A stretch of DNA of 13,660 nucleotides from JBMZCV01 sp049613665 (GCA_049613665.1 JBMZCV010000141.1:1-13660); one strand, 5' to 3'; numbered from the stretch's first letter, positions 1 through 6,965 are shown. Numbers and translations: made by a program. The notes: generated from the sequence alone by a model not told the origin.

Positions 1-2066
1 ATAATGAATTAACAGGTAGCATTCCTGATTTTAATTTACCAAACTTGCGTGATTTGCATCTTTCAAATAATGAATTGACAGGTAGTATTCCTGATTTTAA
101 TTTGCCAAATTTGCATTATTTGTCTCTTTCAAATAATGAATTGACAGGTAGTATTCCTGATTTTAATTTGCCAAAATTAATATCCCTTTATCTTGCTGAT
201 AACCAATTAATAGGTGTTGTTCCTGACTTTAATAATCTTCCTATACTATCATGGTTGAGCGTTTGTGATAATAATTTATTTGGAGTTATTCCAGAGTTAG
301 AAAATTGTATTTTTACTCCGATTCCCATACTTCATTTTCCGTGTATTAGCAATGGCAGAATTTCTGGCACAATTTTCCAAAATGAAAACCAAGATTGCAT
401 TTTCAATGAAAATGAAAATACAATTCCACAAGGAAAAATTTTAGTAAATGATGGCACAAACTATGTTTTTTCTGATGAAAATGGTAACTATGAATTACTT
501 TTAGACACAGGAACATACACTATCAGCTATTTGCCTTCAAACGAGCTTTGGCAGCAAACTTGCTTAAACGAATTAGAAACTTATATCATTACAATTGCTT
601 CTTATGACGATGTAGTTGAAAATATAAACTTCGCAAATGAAGCAGTATTTGATTGTGCTTTAATGAATGTAAATATCAATACACCTTTGCAGAGACGTTG
701 TTTTACCAACAATTATACGGTGCAATATTGCAATGAAGGCACAGAAATGGCGGAAGATGCTTATGTAGAAATCTATTTTGAAGAGGAAATCATAGTTTTA
801 GATGCTTCTATTCCTTATACAATTGATGATGATGAAATTTATACGTTTGAGTTGGGCGATGTTGGTATTGGGCAATGTGGCAGTTTTACGGTTACAGATT
901 CTATCTCTTGCGAAGCTGTTTTGGGTAGTGCTGTTTGTGCGATGGCTTATATTTATCCAGACAATCATTGTAGAGAAATAGACGAAGAATGGGACGGTTC
1001 TGATATTGAAGTTTCGGCACAGTGCTTGGGCGATATTGTGCGTTTTACTATTGCCAACAATGGCGAATCAATGGCAGATAACTCTTCTTATCGAATGTAT
1101 GAAGACGATGTTTTATCGGCTATTCTAAATTTCAGAATCGATGCCGACGAAGTGTTAGAACTTGATTATGCGGCTTCTGGCGTGACATATCGCCTGGTTG
1201 CCGAACAACGGCCTGGACACCCTGAAAAAGAGTATTCGCAAGCTGTTGTCGAATTGTGTGGTACATTGCCATTTTCTTTAGGCTTTGTGACTTCGCAATC
1301 TATGGCAAATACCGAGTCTTTTTTTCACACACATTGCGAAGAAATTATCGGCAGCTACGACCCAAATGATAAGTTAGTTACGCCAAAAGGCATTGGCGAT
1401 GAGCATTTTATAGAAGCAAATACAGATTTGGAATATAAAATACGTTTTCAGAATACAGGAAATGATACCGCTTTTCGTGTGATTATCGTAGATACTTTAG
1501 ATGTCGCACATCTCGATATGTCCACTTTTGAAGCCTTAAACAGCAGCCACGATTATAGTTTAGAAATTGTAGAAGGACAGATTTTAAGGTTTACTTTTGA
1601 CGATATTTTGCTAGTAGATAGCAACGTAAACGAGCCTGCGAGTCATGGTTTTGTGAGTTTCAAAATCAATCAAATGCTAGATAATGAAATTGGTACGGTG
1701 ATAGAAAACCAAGCTTATATTTTCTTTGACTATAATCAACCCATTCTTACACCGCTTGCATTCAGTACAATTTGGGAAGAACCGCCATTTTTAGGAACAA
1801 GCATTTTTGAACTTGAAAACTCGCAAGTGAAAGCATATCCAAATCCTGCTAAGGAGCATTTTTTCTTAGATTTTTCGGCAATAAAGCAAGATGTTGAAAC
1901 GGCAGAAATAAAGATTTATGATGTGTTTGGCCGTTTGGCTTTGGGACAAAAAATAAGTGCAGATTTGAATAAAGTAGCTATTTCTAGCTTGGAAAAGGGT
2001 GTTTATATCTATAAAATTGTGGGAGAGAATGATGTGTTGGGAAGTGGAAAAATAATGGTGCAGTAG
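1..2066 (+). CDS. Secreted LRR protein with T9SS C-terminal sorting domain (5' partial)
   Basis: The reading frame is open from base 3, so the gene begins upstream of the window; 687 codons are visible, ending in TAG at 2064-2066. Order of parts: leucine-rich repeats of 22 residues (about 3-310, pattern LxLSNNELTGSIPDF, like the plant-type LRR consensus); a SdrD-B/carboxypeptidase-regulatory-like beta domain (about 360-590, SGTIFQ to GTYTISYLP); a cysteine-containing beta-sandwich stretch (about 640-1340); a DUF11/DUF7619-like domain opening with GSYDPNDK (about 1350-1780); and a C-terminal type A T9SS sorting domain (about 1830-2063, with AYPNPA, KIYDVFGR and LEKGVYIYKI). By family knowledge such proteins cross the outer membrane by T9SS and are attached to or released from the cell surface, often in adhesion. 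The ligand is unknown. The signal peptide lies outside the window. Confidence 0.9.
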   Translation, partial: NELTGSIPDFNLPNLRDLHLSNNELTGSIPDFNLPNLHYLSLSNNELTGSIPDFNLPKLISLYLADNQLIGVVPDFNNLPILSWLSVCDNNLFGVIPELENCIFTPIPILHFPCISNGRISGTIFQNENQDCIFNENENTIPQGKILVNDGTNYVFSDENGNYELLLDTGTYTISYLPSNELWQQTCLNELETYIITIASYDDVVENINFANEAVFDCALMNVNINTPLQRRCFTNNYTVQYCNEGTEMAEDAYVEIYFEEEIIVLDASIPYTIDDDEIYTFELGDVGIGQCGSFTVTDSISCEAVLGSAVCAMAYIYPDNHCREIDEEWDGSDIEVSAQCLGDIVRFTIANNGESMADNSSYRMYEDDVLSAILNFRIDADEVLELDYAASGVTYRLVAEQRPGHPEKEYSQAVVELCGTLPFSLGFVTSQSMANTESFFHTHCEEIIGSYDPNDKLVTPKGIGDEHFIEANTDLEYKIRFQNTGNDTAFRVIIVDTLDVAHLDMSTFEALNSSHDYSLEIVEGQILRFTFDDILLVDSNVNEPASHGFVSFKINQMLDNEIGTVIENQAYIFFDYNQPILTPLAFSTIWEEPPFLGTSIFELENSQVKAYPNPAKEHFFLDFSAIKQDVETAEIKIYDVFGRLALGQKISADLNKVAISSLEKGVYIYKIVGENDVLGSGKIMVQ
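3..200 (+). repeat. 66-bp tandem repeats encoding LRR units
   Basis: Three consecutive 66-bp units start at 3, 69 and 135, each beginning AATGAATT(A/G)ACAGGTAG. Units 1 and 2 differ mainly at third positions and in two variable codons; unit 3 matches unit 2 exactly over its first 41 bases and then diverges. Each encodes one 22-residue LRR (NNELTGSIPDF core). The array continues upstream of the window. The near-identity of DNA suggests recent expansion. Confidence 0.9.
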
Positions 2067-2088
2067 AAAATAGCATCTATTTTAAATG

Positions 2089-2129
2089 AAAAAAGGCAAA
2101 CATTGGTACATTCAATGCTTGCCTTTTTT
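2089..2129. terminator. Bidirectional rho-independent terminator
   Basis: Inverted repeat GGCAAACATTG (2095-2105) and CAATGCTTGCC (2113-2123) with a 7-nt loop, flanked by A6 on the left and T6 on the right. The single A/C mismatch on the + strand becomes a G-U pair on the - strand, so the hairpin serves both the LRR gene and the convergent LOG gene. Confidence 0.85.
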
Positions 2130-2159
2130 CATTAGAAACTAAGAACTCATAACTAAAAA

Positions 2160-2843
2160 TTAAAAGTTCGGTTCTAAAGTCATTTTTGATTCTGTAATGA
2201 TACGAACTACCTCATTGATATCGTCTGTGATAGGCAACAAATCGAGGTCTTTTGGACTAATATTATGTTCTTGTTCCAAAACTGTTTCTTTTATCCATTT
2301 TTTCATGCCATTCCAAAAATCTGAACCAACTAGAATGACAGGCATTGCTTCAATTTTATTGGTTTGAATAAGCGTCAAACACTCAAAAAGCTCATCGAGT
2401 GTGCCAAAGCCGCCTGGCATAAAGATGAAAGCTTGTCCATATTTTACAAACATTACCTTTCTAACAAAAAAGTAGTTATGATTGAGCAATTTATCAGGGT
2501 CGATGTACTCATTATAAAACTGCTCATGTGGCAAATCGATATTTAAGCCAACCGATTTTCCGCCAGCTTCTCTTGCTCCTTTGTTGGCGGCTTCCATGAT
2601 GCCAGGCCCGCCGCCCGTAATGATGCCGTAGCCTTCATTTGCCAATGCTTTGGCGAGTTCAACAGTCATTTGGTAATAAGGGTGTTCTGGCTTTGTGCGT
2701 GCCGAACCATAAATAGACACACAAGGGCCTATTTTATTCATAGTTTCAAAACCTTCGACAAATTCGGCCATAATTTTAAAAATTCGCCATGAAGATTCGC
2801 CTTTCATTTTTTGCCATTCCTTATCGTGATGTTCTTTTTTCAT
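2160..2843 (-). CDS. LOG-family (TIGR00730) Rossmann-fold nucleotide phosphoribohydrolase
   Basis: A 227-residue cytoplasmic protein of the LOG / lysine-decarboxylase-like family. Visible motifs are the nucleotide-binding GGGPGIMEAANKGA (residues 77-90), an R-K pair at 128-129, and the signature PGGFGTLDE (143-151), which carries the family's catalytic glutamate (E151). By family knowledge, members cleave the N-glycosidic bond of nucleoside 5'-monophosphates (cytokinin riboside monophosphates in plants; AMP or other NMPs in bacteria). The bacterial physiological substrate is often unknown and is not revealed here. The start at 2841-2843 gives an N-terminal extension (residues 1-35) typical of the longer bacterial subgroup. 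It is convergent with the LRR gene and shares its terminator. No Shine-Dalgarno sequence is seen, as expected for Bacteroidota. Confidence 0.92.
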   Translation of the reverse strand: MKKEHHDKEWQKMKGESSWRIFKIMAEFVEGFETMNKIGPCVSIYGSARTKPEHPYYQMTVELAKALANEGYGIITGGGPGIMEAANKGAREAGGKSVGLNIDLPHEQFYNEYIDPDKLLNHNYFFVRKVMFVKYGQAFIFMPGGFGTLDELFECLTLIQTNKIEAMPVILVGSDFWNGMKKWIKETVLEQEHNISPKDLDLLPITDDINEVVRIITESKMTLEPNF

Positions 2844-3055
2844 ATATTTTTATGTTCTTTTTTTGTAACTATTTACGTTGTGACATTTTTTATCTCAAAA
2901 GCCTACACCTAAACAGTTACTTTTTTTTTTATAAAATCTACTATTTTAGATAGCAAATGCTTTAGCAAGTTACAATATTTTGTTGCTTGTTTTTATATAT
3001 TTTTTACAAAATTTTCAAGAAAGAAAATATCTATTAAAATATAATTTGGCAATTT

Positions 3056-3088
3056 AGAAATGACATATCTTTAAGATATGTCATTTCT
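3056..3088. repeat. 33-bp near-perfect palindrome (terminator-like hairpin)
   Basis: AGAAATGACATATCTT (3056-3071) and AAGATATGTCATTTCT (3073-3088) are perfect 16-nt arms around one T. It lies 29 bp beyond the stop of the 28-residue gene on the - strand, so it could end that transcript, but the - strand lacks a good T-run after it. It might instead be a protein-binding palindrome. Confidence 0.6.
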
Positions 3089-3116
3089 CGCCATTAACAA
3101 ATAATCATTATTAAAA

Positions 3117-3203
3117 TTAATCTCTTTCATTCATTTGCAACCACGCACCAATGATAGTAGAAGAAACCAATAAAAAAGCTACAACGGCAAACATCCAATA
3201 CAT
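3117..3203 (-). CDS. Putative 28-residue single-pass membrane protein
   Basis: A short reading frame begins MYWMFAVVAFLL and ends GAWLQMNERD before TAA (3117-3119). Residues 3-23 form one hydrophobic helix and the C-terminus is charged, as in real small membrane proteins such as subunits of transporters or oxidases. An in-frame stop lies 10 codons upstream of the ATG, so this ATG is the first possible start; a second Met at residue 4 is an alternative. A TAATTTTG -7 element lies 48 bp upstream, and a palindrome follows the stop. The gene lies downstream of a diheme cytochrome gene on the same strand. I do not recognise the family. Coding status is inferred from the helix, the charged tail and the flanking signals. 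Confidence 0.5.
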   Translation of the reverse strand: MYWMFAVVAFLLVSSTIIGAWLQMNERD

Positions 3204-3250
3204 ATCGTTTCTGTTTTTAGAAGTGAAAAATTAAATTTTTAAACGAAGTG

Positions 3251-3258
3251 CAAAATTA
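3251..3258 (-). promoter_or_regulatory. Candidate -7 element (TAATTTTG) for the 28-residue gene
   Basis: On the - strand the bases read TAATTTTG, an exact match to the Bacteroidota TAnnTTTG element. A start site about 7 bases downstream would leave a leader of roughly 40 nt before the ATG at 3203. No clear -33 TTTG is seen, so support is moderate. Confidence 0.4.
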
Positions 3259-3321
3259 CAAAATATTGATTAAAAATTGTCATATCACTTTGCTTAGTGC
3301 TAGAAAAAAAACAAAAAATGC

Positions 3322-4359
3322 TTACTTCGCTTCTTCTTTTATATAAGCTACCAAATCTTCTACTTGCTGATTGCTCAACTTTTCGAGCGGATAACGAGGC
3401 ATATATTCTCTATGGCCTGCTGCGGCATACGTTCCGTGTCGCACAATTTCGTAAACAGAAAGGTCTGTGTTGTCTGTCAAATGTCGCTTTAGCCATCTGA
3501 AAGTTGATTTTTCGTTGTCCAAAATCACATCGCTTTCGCCATTTGGTCGGTGACAATGCTGACAACTCAACTCATAGACAGCTCTGCCTCTTTCTTTGTT
3601 TGGCGTAATATTTGCGTAACCAACTTTTTTATCTTTGGGCGGCTCGACAAAAGTAGCAGGCGATTTTTGCATATATTTGCTTTTCACAAGCTTAATCAAA
3701 TCTGCTTGCTTTTCTGTGTTTTCTGCATCTTTGTGTAGTTCTGTCCATTCCTTTTTATTCAGTTCCAAATCGCCCATTTTCAGTTGCAAAGTCCAAAGGT
3801 AAGCCGTTACACTTTCCAACTCTTTTTTGTCGAGTCGCCTGCCTTGAGCACATTCTTTGGCACAAAGCTGTATGCTTTCGCCCAAATCATGCTTTGCAAC
3901 TTCAACTAAGCTACCATATTTTTTTACATAATCGTCGTTGTACCACGATTCTCTATTCACGATTCCCCACATGGTAGAACCTTGCAAATAAGGCATTTTG
4001 TTTTCCATTGCATACGTCAAGCGTTCTTCCGCATCTACAAGTGTCAAATTTGGGTCTTCCCTCTCTAAATTGTGACAACTCGTACACATAAAAAATTTGC
4101 TGATGTACTTCGATTGACGGCCATTTTCGTCAAGCGAACGGCCGTATTTCACAATGTTTTCGCCACTCGCAATAAGTTGAGTATCATCTTTGTTTGGCAA
4201 ATCGTGCTTAGAATTTTCATGTCCAAGTGCTTGCAAAACTTCATAAACAGGTGTTTCGTTTGTCCATTTTTTTTGAGCCTCAAAATTAGCATCATTTGCC
4301 CAAAAAAAGCTAGTCAGAAACGAAAGAAAAGATATGGTTAATATATATAATTTGCTCAT
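3322..4359 (-). CDS. Diheme c-type cytochrome, SoxA/TsdA-like
   Basis: 345 residues with an N-terminal signal peptide (about 1-21, hydrophobic, ending FFWANDA), so exported to the periplasm. Two heme c sites are visible: CTSCH (92-96) and CQHCH (266-270). The N-terminal half, with MWGIVNRESWYNDDY (130-144) and QLCAKECAQGRRL (164-176), resembles the SoxA/TsdA cytochrome domain, in which a cysteine can serve as distal ligand to heme 1; C166 or C170 could play that role here. The C-terminal half is a class I cytochrome c with M320 (EYMPRYPLEKL) as probable distal ligand to heme 2. TsdA enzymes interconvert thiosulfate and tetrathionate, but electron transfer without that activity is equally possible. 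It lies 227 bp after the DUF5777 gene on the same strand. Confidence 0.85.
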   Translation of the reverse strand: MSKLYILTISFLSFLTSFFWANDANFEAQKKWTNETPVYEVLQALGHENSKHDLPNKDDTQLIASGENIVKYGRSLDENGRQSKYISKFFMCTSCHNLEREDPNLTLVDAEERLTYAMENKMPYLQGSTMWGIVNRESWYNDDYVKKYGSLVEVAKHDLGESIQLCAKECAQGRRLDKKELESVTAYLWTLQLKMGDLELNKKEWTELHKDAENTEKQADLIKLVKSKYMQKSPATFVEPPKDKKVGYANITPNKERGRAVYELSCQHCHRPNGESDVILDNEKSTFRWLKRHLTDNTDLSVYEIVRHGTYAAAGHREYMPRYPLEKLSNQQVEDLVAYIKEEAK

Positions 4360-4379
4360 TTTTTTATTCTTCTTCTTTG

Positions 4380-4398
4380 TGAGAAATTATTTTTCTCA
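4380..4398 (-). other. Small hairpin in the cytochrome gene leader
   Basis: TGAGAAA (4380-4386) and TTTCTCA (4392-4398) form a perfect 7-bp stem with a 5-nt AT loop, ending 20 bases before the ATG of the diheme cytochrome. It lacks a T-run on the - strand, so it is not a standard terminator; an RNA element affecting translation or stability, or an operator, is possible. Confidence 0.35.
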
Positions 4399-4418
4399 AA
4401 AAAATGCCAAATCTTGCC

Positions 4419-4508
4419 GTTGCTGCGTGTTATCACCAGCAACTAAATGCAAACTTTATTTTTTTACATCTATAAAGGTTGTAACAACTCGTTGGTGATA
4501 ACACCAAC
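4419..4508. repeat. Paired hairpins with mutually complementary arms
   Basis: Left hairpin: GTTGCTG (4419-4425) with CAGCAAC (4437-4443). Right hairpin: GTTGGTG (4491-4497) with CACCAAC (4502-4508), loop ATAA. In addition, GTGTTATCACCA (4427-4438) is perfectly complementary to TGGTGATAACAC (4493-4504), so the two halves could pair with each other instead. A third small palindrome, GTTGTAACAAC, lies at 4479-4489. The array fills the gap between the DUF5777 gene and the diheme cytochrome gene. It may be a dispersed intergenic repeat or a switchable RNA structure. Confidence 0.55.
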
Positions 4509-4529
4509 AAGGGCATGTCTTTCTTTTTG

Positions 4530-4550
4530 AGTGTTTGGGTAACAGACACT
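4530..4550 (-). terminator. Possible terminator hairpin after the DUF5777 gene
   Basis: AGTGTTTG (4530-4537) and CAGACACT (4543-4550) pair fully if one T-G wobble is allowed, with a 5-nt loop. It lies 36 bp past the stop of the DUF5777 gene. No T-run follows on the - strand, so termination is uncertain. Confidence 0.35.
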
Positions 4551-4586
4551 TTCAAAATGCCTTTTACCTAAATTGCTATAATATTT

Positions 4587-5444
4587 TTATTCTTTGTTAG
4601 ACTTATATTTTCGGCCAGCTATTTTGAAATCTCTTGTAATATTGAAGCCAAAATAAATATTTCCATCTAGCCAATCGCCTGTTGTTTCAGTGATAAAAAA
4701 CTTTTCGGTCATGCCTTTGCTATTCCCAAAATGCAATTGAAAAATATGGCCTTTTGTGTCAATGTCTATGCCGATGGCTAAAGAATTTTTATACCTATCT
4801 GCCAAGGCATTTGGCAAAGCGTAGTAGTATTCGGCATTAAGCGTAATATTTTTTGATATTTTATATTTGGCAGCCGTTCCAAATGAGAAAACATCATTTT
4901 TTTCGGCAGTAGTAGCTACCAAATTTCTATGCACTACCGAAGGCATAATTTGCAAACTAAAACGGTCGCTAAACTTTCGAGCAACCAATATTTGAAAAGT
5001 ATAATAAAGCCGAGAGCTAAAATAGTTTTCTCTTTCTGACTCAATCCAATCATTGGTTTTTATGGCAGTATTGGCAAACAAAACGACCGAAAAAGGATAG
5101 TTTTTATCGCCTTTGCACTGTTTCATCAACCGCCATTTTGCAAAACCATCAAAGGTTTTCTCAAACGAAGTGCGACCTATACCTATCGTGAAGCCATCTG
5201 TCAAACCATAATCAAAACCAATTCGCATTGTTGCATTATCCAATCCAAAAAGGTCTTGAATACCATCGCTGACGCTTCCAAAACGGTGCGAAATTATCAT
5301 TTTCATCACGCCTTTATAGTTGGTTTCTACCGAATGTCCATTGACAATTCTGGTATCGTAAAAGGTTTGATAAACGTATTCTGTTTGTGCAGAAAGCGAA
5401 AGGCTAAATAAGAAAATAAATATAGAAAGGTAAAACTTTTTCAT
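4587..5444 (-). CDS. DUF5777-family outer-membrane beta-barrel protein
   Basis: 285 residues with a clear signal peptide (residues 1-19, cut after SLSAQ). The mature part begins with a YVYQTFYDTRIVNGHSVE segment and alternates short polar turns with aromatic-rich beta strands (for example HRFGSVSDG, MRIGFDYGLTDGFTIGIGRTS, NITLNAEYYYALPNA), the pattern of the DUF5777 family. This predicts an outer-membrane beta barrel. The family has no established activity. In Bacteroidota, barrels of this kind are often found next to c-type cytochromes, and here cytochrome genes lie on both sides on the same strand, so a role in the same redox or transport system is a reasonable inference. No recognisable promoter lies in the 103-bp gap upstream, which fits cotranscription with the preceding gene. 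Confidence 0.82.
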   Translation of the reverse strand: MKKFYLSIFIFLFSLSLSAQTEYVYQTFYDTRIVNGHSVETNYKGVMKMIISHRFGSVSDGIQDLFGLDNATMRIGFDYGLTDGFTIGIGRTSFEKTFDGFAKWRLMKQCKGDKNYPFSVVLFANTAIKTNDWIESERENYFSSRLYYTFQILVARKFSDRFSLQIMPSVVHRNLVATTAEKNDVFSFGTAAKYKISKNITLNAEYYYALPNALADRYKNSLAIGIDIDTKGHIFQLHFGNSKGMTEKFFITETTGDWLDGNIYFGFNITRDFKIAGRKYKSNKE

Positions 5445-5547
5445 AGAAAAAATATTTTTTCGTTAAGGTAGTCGGAAAAATTTATGCTACAAATTATGAA
5501 TGCTAACACGCTAAAATTCAAAGCATGAGCATCGAATCGTCCAATTA

Positions 5548-5937
5548 TCAATTATTTGGCGAACCACTATTTATCCATGCTCTCACTTTATCAATATCGC
5601 AACTATTGATAGGGCTTGAATTTGGCGGCATTGTCGAACAGTTGCCTGTGTGTTCCATACTACAAAGCAATTTATCAGCATTGACAACAGCCAGCAAATT
5701 GTCGTAGCCTTCCAAAAAAATAGAACCGCCAGCCAAAGGAGCAGCAATATCAGAATGGCAAGCATAACACGATGTTTCCATTATATTGACTATCGAAGCC
5801 GAAAATGAAACCGCAGTAGTATCGCAACTATTGCCATCGGTAGGATATAAGGTTTCTTCTACATCATAATAGCAAGATTGCGATGCGATAAGTATGAAAC
5901 CTAATAGAAAAGTTAAAACGCTATATTTTTGTTTCAT
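5548..5937 (-). CDS. Lipoprotein cytochrome c-like protein, single heme
   Basis: 129 residues. A signal peptide ends in a lipobox-like IASQSC, so Cys22 is the likely lipidated residue, anchoring the protein in the periplasm or at the cell surface. One heme motif, CYACH (57-61), is preceded by VSFSASIVNIMETS. STMPPN (M103) supplies a likely distal methionine, and the protein ends with a CDIDKVRAWINSGSPNN segment. This order (aromatic strand, CXXCH, glycine-rich loop, MPP, W-I-x-x-G) is the same as in each half of the protein encoded just upstream (6019-6711), so the two genes are probably paralogues. It is likely an electron carrier or heme-binding domain of the planctomycete-cytochrome type; partner and substrate are unknown. 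Extra cysteines (92, 100, 113) could form a disulfide. Confidence 0.8.
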   Translation of the reverse strand: MKQKYSVLTFLLGFILIASQSCYYDVEETLYPTDGNSCDTTAVSFSASIVNIMETSCYACHSDIAAPLAGGSIFLEGYDNLLAVVNADKLLCSMEHTGNCSTMPPNSSPINSCDIDKVRAWINSGSPNN

Positions 5938-5984
5938 AGAAAAAGTTTTTTGTTTTTATGTGTGATGTAAGGAGGCATTTGTAA

Positions 5985-6004
5985 AGACGCATTTTAATGC
6001 GTCT
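5985..6004. repeat. Perfect palindrome (REP-like) between cytochrome genes
   Basis: AGACGCATT (5985-5993) and AATGCGTCT (5996-6004) are perfect 9-bp arms around TT. It lies 15 bp after the stop of the two-domain cytochrome gene. There is no T-run on the - strand. Short AGACGC/GCGTCT palindromes resemble dispersed intergenic repeats; that copies exist elsewhere in this genome is an inference. Confidence 0.6.
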
Positions 6005-6018
6005 CAAGCATCTAAAAC

Positions 6019-6711
6019 TTAATCGTTTTGCGAACCATTGGCTATCCAAAGTTGAATAACATCAATTTCGCATTGTGGCAGTTGGCCACCTATTGGCATA
6101 GCTACATAAGCCGCATCGTGAATGATACTGCCATATAGCGAACCATCTAAAGCTTTTGCACTAATATTATCGTAATTGGTCAGTAGAATGCCGCCACCGC
6201 TTTCAATTGTGCTATGACAGCCGCCACATTTTGCATCTATGATAGGTTTTACATCTGCCGAAAATGAAGCTGTTAAATTATTGACATCGCAAGCTTCTTC
6301 GCAGCCATTATTCAAAGCACCTTGCTCTATCCATGTTCTTACCCAACCGATTTGCTCGCTTGTCAATGGACTGTAAGATGGAGGAGGCATAATATCGTCT
6401 GGGTCAGTTTCTATGATAGACTCGTAGAGTTCGCTATTATTTGGATTGAAAGGAGAGACTTCGCCAGTATTCATAATATTTGCATAGTCTGTTAAATCTA
6501 CGCCATCTTCTGCTGTTTCGGCATCGTGACAACCACTTTGCGTACAGTTGGCAAGTATCAAAGGCAAAACTGTATTGGTGAAATAAACCGTATCAGCATC
6601 GCAAGTAGAAGCGATAGAAGGTGTAAGGTCTAAGGCTGGTTCGTGTGTGCATTGAGTGAGCGAAAATATACCTACTGTAATGCAAAGTGAATAAAAAAAG
6701 TGCTTTTTCAT
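6019..6711 (-). CDS. Two-domain lipoprotein cytochrome with CX4CH and CXXCH heme motifs
   Basis: 230 residues from the ATG at 6709-6711, chosen because it opens a proper signal peptide (MKKHFFYSLC) ending at a lipobox-like SLTQC (Cys21); the frame stays open upstream to 6831 but that would bury the signal. Two tandem copies of one domain are visible. Domain 1 (about 38-135): TVYFTNTVLPLILANC, CTQSGCH (56-62, a CX4CH spacing), DIMPPP (M108), WVRTWIEQG. Domain 2 (about 146-228): ASFSADVKPIIDAKC, CGGCH (162-166), AMPIGG (M205), VIQLWIANG. It is probably an exported electron carrier. CX4CH is unusual for heme c but recurs in this Bacteroidota lipoprotein group, so heme attachment at site 1 is plausible, not shown. 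It appears to be the first gene of the - strand cytochrome block. Confidence 0.8.
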   Translation of the reverse strand: MKKHFFYSLCITVGIFSLTQCTHEPALDLTPSIASTCDADTVYFTNTVLPLILANCTQSGCHDAETAEDGVDLTDYANIMNTGEVSPFNPNNSELYESIIETDPDDIMPPPSYSPLTSEQIGWVRTWIEQGALNNGCEEACDVNNLTASFSADVKPIIDAKCGGCHSTIESGGGILLTNYDNISAKALDGSLYGSIIHDAAYVAMPIGGQLPQCEIDVIQLWIANGSQND

Positions 6712-6841
6712 ATCAAGTGAGTGTTTTTGTGAATAGTTGCGAATAAAATATAGAAAAAGGTGTAGGTAATTTTTTAGATGTTTAAACAAGTATATTAAGT
6801 GTGAAAGCAAAATACATACTTGCAAAAGCATTTTTCATAAA

Positions 6842-6849
6842 CAAATATA
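6842..6849 (-). promoter_or_regulatory. Candidate -7 element (TATATTTG) for the cytochrome block
   Basis: On the - strand the bases read TATATTTG, an exact TAnnTTTG match. It would give a leader of about 125 nt before the ATG at 6711. No -33 element is clear, and matches occur by chance in AT-rich DNA. Confidence 0.3.
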
Positions 6850-6904
6850 GCAATAAAATTGAAAAAATGTTTGTTTGCCTACTGTATTTTGAAAAAATAA
6901 AAAC

Positions 6905-6965
6905 CTTTCTTTTTCTACAACGAATGAGATTTTTTCTTTCCCTACTTTTTTGTAGAAAAAGAAAG
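6905..6965. repeat. 16-bp perfect inverted repeat upstream of the ATPase-rloB operon
   Basis: CTTTCTTTTTCTACAA (6905-6920) and TTGTAGAAAAAGAAAG (6950-6965) are exact inverted copies separated by 29 bp. They lie in the divergent intergenic region, 92 bp upstream of the candidate ATPase promoter. Roles to consider are an operator pair, a hairpin, or ends of a tiny inserted element. Confidence 0.7.

Noticed and set aside
6712..6831. Earlier ATG at 6831 as the start of the two-domain cytochrome gene
   Set aside because: It would place 40 residues before a complete lipoprotein signal peptide that starts at the ATG at 6711.
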